64,000 nucleotides of DNA from Progne subis subis (Eukaryota > Chordata > Aves > Passeriformes > Hirundinidae), in contig JAKJHU010000835.1 in NCBI GenBank assembly GCA_022316685.1, forward strand, positions 1 to 64,000, written 5' to 3'. The notes beneath the pieces were generated by a model. It made no database searches and was not told where the DNA came from. It was given only the letters and a program-made list of their open reading frames with translations. Position numbers and translations under genes: made by a program. Numbering within the stretch: position 1 is the first letter of the stretch; the number at the start of each line of letters is the position of its first letter. Shown piece by piece: positions 48,236 to 59,110 of the stretch.

Positions 48236-49978
48236 ACTCAGACTCACATGCATTTATTGACTACTCTCAGCCCTAATAAATATCCGAGATGTGTAGCTGA
48301 AGGTTCAGATTACATTTTGGATCCAAACTAGGTCACATTTGCTTCCAAAGCCAAAAATAAGCTCTTATTCCAAAACCACAGGATAAACAGAAGCCTTTCC
48401 ATCATCATGGAGCATTCTTCAGCCTGATGTTCCTTTCAGAGCACAGACCCTCTCATGCATAAATGCCATGGTCGGACGAGGATTCAGGAGTGGCGGGTTA
48501 ATGTAATAATGTTTTGCAAAATGAGAAAAATAATCAAATAAGCCCTCAAATGGAAATGTTGGCATTCACTCCCAACAGTGCAGTGTCAAAAAAGGAGATT
48601 ATAATTACCTCCAAGGCTCACAACAGCAAACGCAGTTTCCCACAGGAGTTTTAGCTCCATAAATTAAAAAATATCCTAATTTACAGGTATTGGCTCCATT
48701 AAGCCCTGTGGAAATCCTGCACACTGTAAAGCCCATGATCCCCCCTCAGATCTCCCAGCACCTGGGGGTGTCCCCAGCTGAGGAGCAGGAAAAGCTCTGG
48801 ATCCAAGCGCAATTCCATCACTTTCAGCCCAGGATGTGCTGAGCAGGAATGAGAGATGCCTGTGGAGACCCTGGGAGCCCTCAGCTGCAGGATCGCAGAG
48901 CACATTTCAGCTCCTACAGACCACAGGGTGATAATCCCTCCTGAGACCCACAGTCCTGACTAAACATGAGAGGAGAGAACCCAAATTTCCAGGGACGGGG
49001 CCTGGGCTCAGCTCAGGGGCTGCTTTTGCTCCTAAGTGAGATTCAAAGACATTTTTTAAGTTACTTCATTCCCGTTGTGCAACCCAAGGTGAAGGATCCC
49101 GCCCTGCCCCTTCACCCCCAGGGTGTTTTCTGGCAGCTGGACGTAACCAGGGGTGGAGATGGACTCGGGAATCTCACGGGATTGCTGCTCCTCTGCTCTG
49201 GCTCTGAGAAAAAGCTGATGGGCTCAGAATCTTTTCAGACAAGCCCCGCACACACCCGGATCCAGAGACCAGCTTTGGTGTTGAGGCTTCCCAATAAACT
49301 CTTGAGGTTGTGCAGCTGCCCCCAAATTGGCCATTTCCTTTTAAAAACACCAGTTTTACCATTTGCCTTTAAGATCAGAATTAAAGGTGCGGAATTCAAC
49401 GAAACCCGCAGCGAAACAGAAACATCTCCCCGTTCCTTGCTCTTTCCCTGTTGACCTACGGACCCCAGGAGGAATTTGCAGGTAATTGTGTGGATTCTCT
49501 CCTCTGCCTCGGCTCCAACCACAGCCTCGGCACTAATAAATGTATTTCCAACTGTTTTTTGCTCGCTCCATTGAATCACCGTGCCCAGGGTGCGTTTCCA
49601 GGTCCTGACTTCCCCCTGGGATTTTGGGAAGGAGCTGGCTGCTGGCTGCGGTCTCTTATTTACCCACCCAGCCTTACCTTGCTCTTTCATTTGCAAACCC
49701 ACAAAGGCGTGTGAAGAGTTTGAGTCATCTCTGAGTCAGCTCCTCTCAGCACATGAAACCCGAGGCCGGCAGCTGGAGGAAGGGAATTATTCTGGGTGAT
49801 GGAGAATAAACCATCCTGGCACGGTAAGTCCTTGCAGAGGACTTTAGAGGGAGAGTGAATCCTCTGTCAGCACTGGGGATGTGAAAAGAGGGGAAATGAT
49901 GAATTATTCCTCCCTACAGACCCTGAGGAGGAGCCAGCATTCCTCAGCCTCGCCCTCCGGAGGCCCCAGCGATGGTGG
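48236..49978. other. Unique non-coding stretch
   Basis: Lies between two LTRs of the same orientation but shows no retroviral gag, pol or env similarity, so it is not the inside of a provirus. No gene is recognised. Confidence 0.55.
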
Positions 49979-50451
49979 TGATGTTTGGGGAAGGCTGAGC
50001 TGGAACAGAGACTGGACAGAGCTGGAGAATAAAGCAGATATTTATTGAAAGGCTTTTAGGGTACAACTTGGGCAGGACAAGAGCCTGGGCAGGGACACAC
50101 CCAAGGTGGACCCAAAATGGGCACAAAATGGACACAAAATGGACACAAAATGGACAAATGGTCACGAGGTCTCACACTTTTATAAGTTTTGGTCCATTTG
50201 CACATTGGGGTTTCACTGTCCAATTCCAGCTCCAGGTTCTGCAGTCCCATCCCAGTTTTCTCCCTCCAGCCACCGCTGTTGGTGCTTTGGGGCTGAACAC
50301 TTGTCCCAGCTGTCCTTGGTGTGCACAGGAACAGGATTTGTTTTGTGTCGCTGCTGTGTGCAGAGAGCTGAGTGACCCTGAGTGTGAGCTCAGAGCTGCA
50401 CCTGGGCAGCACAGAACCTGGAACACAGCAAAGATAAAACTTGAGGCCTCA
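49979..50451 (-). mobile_element. Solo LTR of an endogenous retrovirus (antisense)
   Basis: A 473-bp copy of the LTR at 30580-31019, reversed. The ends are TGATGTTT and GGCCTCA, slightly eroded from the inverted termini. The TATA box complement CTTTTATA is at 50177-50184 and the AATAAA complement at 50041-50046. It is 33 bp longer than the + strand copy; the extra length is in a run of ACACAAAATGG units (about 50113-50160), equal to three 11-bp units. The U3 differs from the other copy at only a handful of sites. No clear target duplication. Confidence 0.88.
50113..50160. repeat. 11-bp tandem repeat inside LTR
   Basis: ACACAAAATGG recurs with 11-bp period, with a GCACAAAATGG variant at one edge. 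The LTR at 30580-31019 has only about one unit at this point, between the TATA box and the polyadenylation signal. Confidence 0.85.
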
Positions 50452-50538
50452 TTGTCAGGCAGCTGATGGAGCAGCAGGACCTGATGGGATCCCTCCTGGT
50501 GCTGCTGAGCCAGAAAACATCACAGATATCTTAGAAAC

Positions 50539-50601
50539 AGAGAATGGTTTGGGCTGGCAGGGGCCTTAAAGACGGGCTCGTTCCAAACCCCTACTGTGGG
50601 A
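50539..50601 (-). mobile_element. CR1 LINE terminal fragment (antisense)
   Basis: CAGAGAATGGTTTGGGCTGG, CAGGGGCCTTAAAGACGGGC and CCAAACCCCTACTGTGGG match the last 60 bp of CR1 in reverse. It lies 90 bp from the LTR. Confidence 0.75.
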
Positions 50602-51724
50602 GGCTGAATTGATCTTAATGTGATTAGAAAGGTTGTGAGAGCAGGACGCTCAGGGGGAAGGGTGAAATGGTGGGGCAGGAAAGATCCACAAGTTTTTGGG
50701 ATGAAAACCACTCGGGGCCGGCGGCAGGCAGATGCTGCAGGTGGAAGGAATGATGGAGCAGAAGGGTCTTTTCCAACTGGGAGCGAGCGGAAACCAGCTC
50801 TGGAGAGCCCCTGGAGCCAAGAGCACAGCTCAGGCCTCGTTCCTGGCATCGATTTTCCATGGAAAGCGTTCAGCCCTGATTGCAGCAGGTGTCAGAACAA
50901 ACCCCTTCAATTAGATCAAGAGAGAGAGGCTCGACGGGGAGGAGGAGAAAATCAAGAGAAGCCATTTCATGCCAGATCTGCTTGGAACTGGCTCTGCTGG
51001 GCCCAGGCTCTGACAGATCCCAGCTCATCCCAATGGGGTGTTTGATTCCAGGTCAATGTTCTTGTTCTTCCTGCTCTTCTCCTCTGCAGTGGATTTCTGA
51101 CACTTAGGGAATAACCAGCTGGAGCAAAGCTTCCATTTCCTCGGCTTTCCTCATTACTGCTTCTTAGGATTTTAAATCTTCAGGCATTTGATAACTTTAA
51201 ATCCTGCCTTCCCCATACAGTTCTGTGTCCTACACCCATCAACAAGTGAAAATAATAGTTTTCATATATGAAAACAAAAGTATAATCAAATTGTGTTCTT
51301 CTAGACACCTGCTCACGCTCCACAATAGGAAATTAATTCCAGAATCTTGAACTCCAAGGTCTGACAAACTTTTCATCCTGCAATCATTTTTCAGGGGAAG
51401 GGAAAACAAAATACATAAAACAGACAAATGGAAATATCACTAATCCCATCGTGGCTGCAGAGGAAAGGGTAATAAAGAGAAATATGACAGGGGGAATTGT
51501 TCCACGGTGAATTTTTGGCTCAAGTTCTCTGTCTCCTGAGCTTTCCAGACCACTGCCTCACCTGGGGCAAGGAGCTCTGCTGATGGCAGCCAAAGAGCTG
51601 CTTCCACTTCCAGGAGCTTTTACCACCCCTTAGAGTTTGTGCTGAAGGGACTGAACAGCTCAAAGTGAGGAGAAAAGCTGGAGCTGCCACCATGATTCGG
51701 GACACGGGGAGATTTGGGGGTTCA
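50602..51724. other. Unique non-coding stretch
   Basis: No gene or transposon was recognised; 51110-51480 is AT-rich. Confidence 0.5.
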
Positions 51725-51953
51725 GACTGAAAGAGGGGAATTTTGGTTAGATATTAGGAAGAAATTGTTCCCTGTGAGGGTGGGGAGGCCCTGGCACAGC
51801 GTGCCCAGAGAAGCTGTGGCTGCCCCAGGATCCCTGGAAGTGTCCAAGGCCAGGCTGGACAGGGCTTGGATGGACCCAGGACAGTGGAAGTTGTCCCTGC
51901 CCATGGTAGGGATGGGCTTTAAGGCCCCTTCCTAACCCAAACCATTCCACTCC
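51725..51953 (+). mobile_element. CR1 LINE 3' part (sense)
   Basis: GGTTAGATATTAGGAAGAAA, TTGTTCCCTGTGAGGGTGGG, GAGGCCCTGGCACAG, CTGTGGCTGCCCCAGGATCC, CTGGAAGTGTCCAAGGCCAG and a terminal CTAACCCAAACCATTCC. This is the best preserved CR1 3' end here. Non-coding. Confidence 0.95.
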
Positions 51954-52009
51954 TCAGTGATTTGTGGGTTTTTGTTGGATTGTAACAGGTTTTTGTTAAT
52001 ACAGAACCC

Positions 52010-52090
52010 CAGAATCATTAAGGTTGGAGAAGAACTCCAGGATCAAGTCCAGCCCTTGACCTACTCCCACCATGCCCTCTAAACCCCGCT
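52010..52090 (-). mobile_element. CR1 LINE terminal fragment (antisense)
   Basis: CAGAATCATTAAGGTTGGAG, AAGAACTCCAGGATCAAGTC and CAGCCCTTGACC match a distinct CR1 subfamily end (TCATTAAGGTTGGAAAAG type). It lies about 55 bp after the sense CR1, so the two are separate insertions. Confidence 0.75.
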
Positions 52091-55000
52091 GCGGCATGAG
52101 AAGGACTATTGCCAGCTTCCATAGGGGAAGAAAATCCCCAACTTTGGTGGCAAAGGAAAATTTTAGGAGCATTAAAAGCCACCACAGTGAGCTTTAGACA
52201 CCCGCACCCCATTTACACTGTGAACAGTAGAACTGGACTTAAAACCTGGCTTAACTGAGAGGAAAATGTTGAAACGCTTTGATGAACTGAGGCTCTTCAG
52301 AAGGAGCAGAAACTCTCCTTTCAGACCACAGCCTCAATAAAGCACCACTGACAGCTCCAACCACGAGCCACCATTCAGGCAGCCCTGCAATTCAGCTGTG
52401 ACCATCTCCTCTTCCTCCCTCAGGTCTGTGGCTGGCAGAGGAGCTGAGCTGCAAAGAAATTACCCCTTCCTCCAAAAAACCAAAAAAGAAAACCACCCCA
52501 AAACCCCCAAATCAACCCCCCAAAAGCTAAATTTGCAATAGTCAGCAGCCAACCCTGTCAGCAAACTTTTCACATCCACCAGTTATAGCTCAGCCCCCCC
52601 TCACTCTGTCACTCAGGTATCACCTGCAAGATCAACCAGCCCTTGATCCAAGCGTTTGGCACCTTTCTGGCAGAAGGATTCGAGGGATCTCACAGAGAAA
52701 AGCTGCTCTTAGTTTTATTTTTCCGTTTTAAGTCTTGCTTATTTAAGAATATTTGTCTCACTGGTTAAACCCCTGATGTTTCACCTGTTGCAAGGGAGAA
52801 AAAAAGCAGCAACGCTTGCTCAGGAAAGCAGCTAAAAAAAAAAAAAAAAAAAAATCCCTCCCGGTGGTCCAAATGATTTATTCTCTCTTTGGTCCTTCAG
52901 ACTCCTCTTCTATTAAAACACGGGTGAAGTTTAGCCCTCTGAAAATTAATTGCTGACAACTTCCTGCTATGATCTATCTCTCCAGAGGTTTTGTTGGCGA
53001 CTGAGAGTTGCTGCTCTGCACATCTGCACTAAACACTGTCTGCTGGCCATAAATCCCGCCCTCCCCCTGAGCCCTGTGCGCCTCTCGTCCCATATATATT
53101 CCAAATGGGAGCCAGAGCCAGCTGGAGAGGCAGGGGGAGAGGGGAATCAGCCAGGCAGGCTCTTCCCAGCCAGCCACAGAGCCCCAGCGCCGGGCTGCGC
53201 CTCCAGCTAACGAGGAGGGCGAAGCAGAGACAGCCAGAGCTTTATTGATGGTTTGGGATGAGCAGCAGAAAGCCCAAACAATAAAATCACTGGGATTGCT
53301 GCTTCATGCACGCGGGTTAAACCTCCTCCAGCTTTCCCCATCATCTCATTTCCCCCCCTCCTTCCCCTTCAGGTGAAAGGAAAAATCTGTGTTTTTTGAG
53401 CAGAGCTAGAAAACCAGCGACGCCACCGCCGAGGAAAACCTGTCAAATTCCAGGCTCAGAGAGCTCAGAGCTCCTTTTGTTCTTTTGAATGGGGCAGGAA
53501 AAGAAGTAATGCATGAAAAATGGAACAAGGTGTCAGTATTTATATCCACAAAGCCAAGGCAAAGGAACAGCTCCTTGATAATGGCTTTCCTGCCACCAGC
53601 CTGGGAGCCCTCAAAGGGAGGGATAAAAGCCGGGCATGATCTAAACAGCTCAGCTCATGCAGAGGAAGAAACTCATCTGAGACACATTATTTGCCAAGCA
53701 TGACCTTTGTTGGCTTGATGGGAATCTCATGAGCTGGAGGTCTAAAGGTCTTTGGCACCTGGGAGGGGGAGCAGCGTCTGCCCCACGTGCGGATTTTCGG
53801 CCACGCCGTAACCACTGTTTCAGTTTTCTCTCTGGTTCAGAGCTGATCCTTTTTGCAGGTGGGGAGAAACGAGCAGAAAAACGTGGATGCAGCTCGGATT
53901 GACGTTTTTGTCTCAGCTGGCTGTGAGATATTTCGGATTTCCCTGTCCCACCTCTGGCAGGGTTGGCAATTCCAGGAGGGAATCGCCGCTCCCGCTCAGG
54001 TCCCGAAAGCTCAGCGCTCTCTTCCTCACCCACCGTGTTAAAATCCTTTCCCAACGGCTCGGGATCCACAGCTTGGTGCAGTTGGGAGTGGAGGCGTGGG
54101 GAAGCATCCCCCACCCCCTGCAAAAGCAAAGCAAGGCCCCCAAACCTCCATCACCGAGTTCATTTTAAGGATGAAATCTTGCTCTCCCTCGCAGAAAGCA
54201 GACGCAATGAGGGCATCAACCAGCAGGGAGGAAGGGTTTGTTTAGTGTGCAAACAGGAATAATAACAATAATAATGTCATTAAAATGAGCCATGGAGAAT
54301 TCAAGCGGATTATCAGGGGAAATATCCACCCTGGAGAATCACTGAGCTCTGCCACTCTCTGATGTGGAAAACAACTCCTTGGCCTGGCGAAAGCATCGGC
54401 CCTGCCCTGCTCCAGATTGCCCCAAAGCCAGAATTTTTGGTCAAACCAAGAGCCATGGACCCTCCCAGCCTGTGCCATTCCTGTTTCCAGGGCTGAGGAG
54501 AGCAGGGGAGTCTGAATCTCCTTCTCCTGCTCCCTCCCCATGGAGAATTACTCTTTTCTTTAAGTGAACAGCCCCTGCCTTTCCCACCTGCAAACTCCGC
54601 AGGGTTTTCCAGCAAGGGCTGCCCCAGGAACGTAAACCAGGCACATTTGTGCAGAAAGAATGACAGGGTTAAGTTTTGTTTTAGGTTTCCTTCCTCTCAG
54701 GTGCTCTTGATGCCAAGGAGAGATGCAGATGCAGAAGGAGGAGCAGAATACGACTGTGCAATGAGACAACAATAGGTTGGATTGAACCATTTTAGGAATA
54801 AGAGCAAATTTACAAAGAAAAAAAAAAAAAAAACCAACAAAACCCAACTTAAAATGTAAATAGTTACAGCAGGAGCACTTCCAAGGAAGCAGATGATACA
54901 GTCTGGTTTACTAATTAGCTTTCAGACCCAGTTGTAGAAATTAGAAGTGATAAAGGGCATTTCTCTTTTTTTTTCAGGATCCAAAAGTGTTTGAAACACT

Positions 55001-55138
55001 CTAACAGAGTGGAGTAATTGCAGGGGAATGTTCACAGAGGGGTCTGAAGTCACTATTTCAGTACGGTGTGGTTTTTATTTCTTTAAGTGAGTAGTGATAG
55101 GCCACGTTCCTTCATACGAGAAGGAAAATAGAATCAGG
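52091..55138. other. Unique non-coding stretch
   Basis: No gene is supported. Poly-A tracts lie at 52833-52853 and 54818-54834. At 53086-53100 a TATATAT element is followed by about 120 bp of GC-rich DNA, a weak promoter-like layout. The 159-residue minus-strand frame 53650-54129 has no recognised domain. Confidence 0.5.
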
Positions 55139-55405
55139 AAATCATGGAATGGTTTGGATTGGAAGGGAATGTAAAGATCATCCATTTTCATCCCCCTAAC
55201 GTGAGCAGGGATATATTCCACTATCCCAAATTGCTCCAAGCCCTGTCCAGCCTGGCCTGGGACACTTCCAGGGATGCAGGGGCAGCCACAGCTTCTCTGG
55301 GAAATCCATTCCAGCCCCTCCCCACCCTCACAGGGAATTTCTTCCCAATATCCCATTTGACCCTGCTCTCTGGTAGTGGGAACCCATTGCCCCATCCTCC
55401 TGATG
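55139..55405 (-). mobile_element. CR1 LINE 3' part (antisense)
   Basis: AAATCATGGAATGGTTTGGA, TTGGAAGGGAATGTAAAGAT, CAAGCCCTGTCCAGCCTGGC, GGCAGCCACAGCTTCTCTGG and CCCATTGCCCCATCCTCC follow CR1 order in reverse. About 265 bp. Confidence 0.93.
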
Positions 55406-57494
55406 TGGAGTCAGTTAGAATTCATCTCATTCTGATTTTCAATTAGCTTTTTTTTAAAAATTATCTCCTTATTTGTTCCATCCCTCCACACTGCCCAGGC
55501 TCTCTGACAGATGCAGTCACACCGGACAGGCCAAAGCTTGGGAGGTCCAGAGACATCTCATCACCCACAGAGAGACCCCCAATTCCTGATCCCCTCCATC
55601 TGGAACACGTTCCCCCAGCTCTCTGATCAGCTCGCAGGAATTAATCAACCTCCAGCTCCTGTTCTGTAGAGCAGGCAGAACACAACGTTGCTATTCCCAT
55701 TTCTCCCTGGGCTCACAGATGGGCTGTGACTCCACAGGAGCATTAAACAGCCCCACCAGGCCCCCCCAGCCATCCATTATTCAGGGAGGGGAAGAGTTTA
55801 AATTCTCCCCAAATTCATGGCTGTGCCTGCAGTAATGAATTTGCAAAGGCGAGAGGAAGCGGAATCGTTCAGAGCAATCCTTTCCCAGCCCAAATGCACA
55901 GAGATGGAATCAGAGGACCATTAAGGCTGGGAAAAAAACCTCCAACATCATCAAGTCCAACCTTCAAAAATCTTCAAAATCTGCATGGTTTTAGTGCCTA
56001 TAGAGAGAACTTTCTGCAGCCTTTCAGAAATGATCAGAACAGCACTTTTGGGGCAAAAGTCTGCAGTTTGGCATAGAAAGAATTTGTTTCCCTTTGCGTT
56101 GGAACAGGCAGTACAAAAAGAATGGTCTGACATCACCAAAGAAAGGCATTTAGGGTAAGTGAGAAACAAAGAATGGGTTTCCTTCCTGGTGGACTGTGAA
56201 GCACTGCAGGGAAAACAGCCCTGCCACGAGGAGAAACGCTAAATCCAAAGGTTTTCTGGGAAAAATTGGCACCTCCTGAGCCATCCCCAGCCCGTCCTGG
56301 CTGCAAACCTCCCAGCACAGCTCCACACATCACAGCATCCCCCGTGCTCAGGGCACCAGGGAGCAAGGGCCTGGCATCCCTGGGAAACCCTGGGTGCTTC
56401 AGGCAACCCGTTCTGTTTCAAGGAGGAGAAATTCTATGAAGGGGGGAAAAAAAAAAAAAAAATAATGCAAAAAAATCAATGATTCTCACTTGAAAAAAGG
56501 TCACAAGTCATAAATCCCATTTAGCACCAGCACAGCTGGGCTCGGTCTCTGCTGCCTCCCGCTCCCCCTGGTTGCAGGGGTGTGGAGCTCCTCGATTTCA
56601 AACATATCTGAAGGAGGAGCAGACCAGGCTGCTGCCAGCACGCTGTGCCCTGCTTTGGCTGGGCTGCACACCCACAAAAGCAGAGGGCTCCAGGATCATC
56701 GAGCCGAATTTTGACCAAACTGTGCTCTCTTAGGAGGACTTTGGGCACGGGCTGTCCCCTCACAGCCACAGCTCTCATCCCCTCCCCTCAGAAACTCGTT
56801 CCCTGCAGCAGCATCCCCTGGCCCAGCAGCAACATCTGCCAAAATATTTCCACGGCCTTTCCAACGTGCATTCACGAGCCTCTCCGGCACAGACGCACAC
56901 CTGGAGCCGTTTTCTGGGAAGCCATTTCTTTTTAAACCCAGCGGGAGAGAACAGCTGTATTTTATAGGGTTTGGGCTTTACAGGGAGCAGTGAATTCCTT
57001 TAATTGCAGCGTGGCAAGAGCATGGTTCTGCTTCTCAGCTCCAAGGAGAAGCTGGGAAAGTGTCCGAGTGTCGCGGGGTGAATTCCCCAGGGCGTGGGCA
57101 GAGCCGGTGACGTTACACACGAGCCCTCTTTTGTTTAAAAGCCTGCATTGGGCAGGGATTGAATTCCATCTGCTCCTCTCAGTGCCCTCCCTGGAGTGCT
57201 CCTGTGCAGGTTCGGGTGAGAGGCACAGCTTGGCCGTGGCTCCCAGCCAGGCTGCTGGGCTTGCTCCAACACCGAGGGACCTGAAAGGACCCAAATGTCA
57301 CCCCTGGAGTTAAAAACTTCAACGCTGCAGCTCTGGAGCTATAAAAGAGCAGATGGAAGCAGGAGATCGAAGAGGTTGTGCTGCAGAGAGCTGCTTCCAG
57401 GAGAAGTTACTCAGCACCTTTCAACTTGCAAAGTGTCTCGTTGTGGCAGGAGGGTTGGAACAGGATCCTGGAACCCTCGAGTGGGTCACACAGA
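55406..57494. other. Unique non-coding stretch
   Basis: Apart from a CR1 stub at 55903-55963 (listed), no gene or transposon. A poly-A run is at about 56445-56462. Confidence 0.5.
55903..55963 (-). mobile_element. CR1 LINE terminal fragment (antisense)
   Basis: GATGGAATCAGAGGACCATT, AAGGCTGGG and CATCATCAAGTCCAACC match the same CR1 subfamily end as the copy at 52010. Decayed. Confidence 0.65.
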
Positions 57495-58340
57495 GGGGTC
57501 ACCTGCCCCAGCAGGGCCACCCCAGAGCACAGCAGTGTGTCCAGAGGGCTCTGGAATATCCCCAGCGAGGGAGGGAGGATCCACAGCCTCTCTGGGCTCT
57601 GTTCTAGTGCCCACAGTAAAGTTCTGCCTCCTGTGCAGGGGGAGTTCCTGGGATCGGCTCCTGCTCCTTCCTCTGGTGCCATTGCTGGGTTTGGAGCAGA
57701 GCCTGGGCCTGCTCTGACCCCCCCTGCACACAGGGACGGACAGGGATGGACAGGGACACCCAGGGATGGACAGGGACACTCAGGGACACCCAGGGACAGA
57801 CAGGGACACCCAGGGATGGACAGGGACACTCAGGGATGGACAGGGATGGACAGGGACGGACAGGGACAGACAGGGATGGACAGGGACGGACAGGGATGGA
57901 CAGGGACGGACAGGGACAGACAGGGATGGACAGGGACACCCAGGGATGGACAGGGATACACAGGGACACTCAGGGACACCCAGGGACAGACAGGGACACT
58001 CAGGGACACTCAGGGATGGACAGGGACACCCAGGGATGGACAGGGATGGACAGGGACACCCAGGGATGGACAGGGACACTCAGGGATGGACAGGGATGGA
58101 CAGGGACAGACAGGGACACTCAGGGATGGACAGGGACACTCAGGGACACTCAGGGTCACCCAGGGACACCCAGGGCAGAGGGCCCCTCTCAGCATCTCCT
58201 CAGCCCCAGCTCCCTCCGCCTTTCCTGGGCAGGGACCTGCTCCAGGCCCTTCCTCAGCTCCAGGAGCTCCCTGTCCCTGCTGTCGTGAGGAGCCCAGGAC
58301 TGCACACAGCACCCCGAGGACAGCACTGGCCAGGCGATGG
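57495..58340 (-). mobile_element. CR1 LINE 3' part split by a minisatellite (antisense)
   Basis: Left half, 57495-57728: AGGGCCACCCCAGAGCACAG, GAATATCCCCAGCGAGGGAG, CCACAGCCTCTCTGGGCTCT, GCCCACAGTAAAGTTCTGCC, GTGCCATTGCTGGG, GCAGAGCCTGGGCC. Right half, 58171-58340: GGGCCCCTCTCAGCATCTCC, CCAGCTCCCTCCGCCTTTCC, GACCTGCTCCAGGCCCTTCC, AGGAGCTCCCTGTCCCTGCT, GAGGAGCCCAGGACTGCACA. In the antisense CR1 these blocks are neighbours and in this order, so the array between them replaced or grew from only a few tens of bases. The element is old, with no 3' tail. Confidence 0.8.
57731..58170. repeat. 10-bp minisatellite, forty-four copies in perfect phase
   Basis: Forty-four units of CAGGGATGGA, CAGGGACACC, CAGGGACACT, CAGGGACAGA and CAGGGACGGA, plus two rare variants, with no insertion or deletion over 440 bp. 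The CAGGG core is invariant; the last four bases vary. Variants are interspersed in short repeated strings, which indicates repeated block duplications. Lack of stop codons in 10-bp units leaves frames open on both strands; the 327-residue frame 57378-58361 is one of these and is not a gene. Confidence 0.97.
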
Positions 58341-58599
58341 GAGCCTGCAGCTGGGATCTGAGGGATGGGGATCATCCCCATGGATTTCAGTCCCAGCACC
58401 TGCAGGTGCTCCCACTGCCTTCAGCAAACTCTGCTGCAGCCCAGGGCAGCTCCTCCAGCCTCAGTGACCCCTCCAGCCCCAGCAGGAAAACAGCCAAACC
58501 CCCTGCCCCATCCCTGGAGAGGCCAGCAGAGCTATTTATAGAACACCTGACTGCATCTCTCTTTGGCCCCCCCCCCTTTCCCCATTACCTCATGTCTAG

Positions 58600-59110
58600 G
58601 GCTTGATTTCAATCACAGCCCTATTTTCACATAAAACCCCGGCTATTTTTAGGGCTAAGTAAGTAAATGGCTCACAAACAGCTTCTTGATTCCTACCAGT
58701 TCATGTTGCTCTTACATGTCCTACTTCTGTCCTCTGAAACTTCCGTCCCTCCCTGGTGACAACGTGTCACAGGGAGCTGTGCCCTTAAGTGTTTTCTAAT
58801 AAGAGAAATCAGGGAGGGAGAGGAACCAGGTTCCTGTAATTGCCTCAGCAAACAGCCCAACATGCACTTAGACACGAGGATTAGGGGGCCTGGGTGACAA
58901 CTTAATTCCACACCGCTGATTGTCAGAGCTGGTAGGAGAATTGATTTCTCTCCCGGCGCCGCCCACATTCCAGTTGGGAACGAGCCACCCAAACTTTTCA
59001 CAAAGGGTAAACGGAGAGAGGGGAATTAATTTCAATCGGCACACCTTGGGTTTTCTTCAGCTAATCGAAGGCGGCCTCCTAATTAAAGCGGCGTGTAAAC
59101 AGCAGAGGGA
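58600..59110. promoter_or_regulatory. Candidate conserved non-coding element with MEF2 site
   Basis: Repeat-free, AT-moderate block after the CR1. It contains CTATTTTTAG at 58643-58652, a perfect MEF2 consensus, and CTAATCGAAGGC and CCTAATTAAAGCGG. MEF2 sites mark muscle, heart and neural enhancers. Conservation is not testable here. Confidence 0.3.

Noticed and set aside
45966..50451. A provirus bounded by the two minus-strand LTRs
   Set aside because: The spacing is only about 3.6 kb, the interior has no gag, pol or env similarity, contains CR1 pieces and a minisatellite, and the two LTRs differ in structure.
53086..53220. TATA-type promoter
   Set aside because: A TATATAT word before GC-rich DNA is too weak alone; no exon, initiator or conserved partner was identifiable.
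57378..58361. 327-residue open frame, apparently Asp/Gly/Thr-rich repeat protein
   Set aside because: Its middle is the 10-bp minisatellite, which is open in several frames on both strands; its ends lie in CR1. No domain or codon signal.
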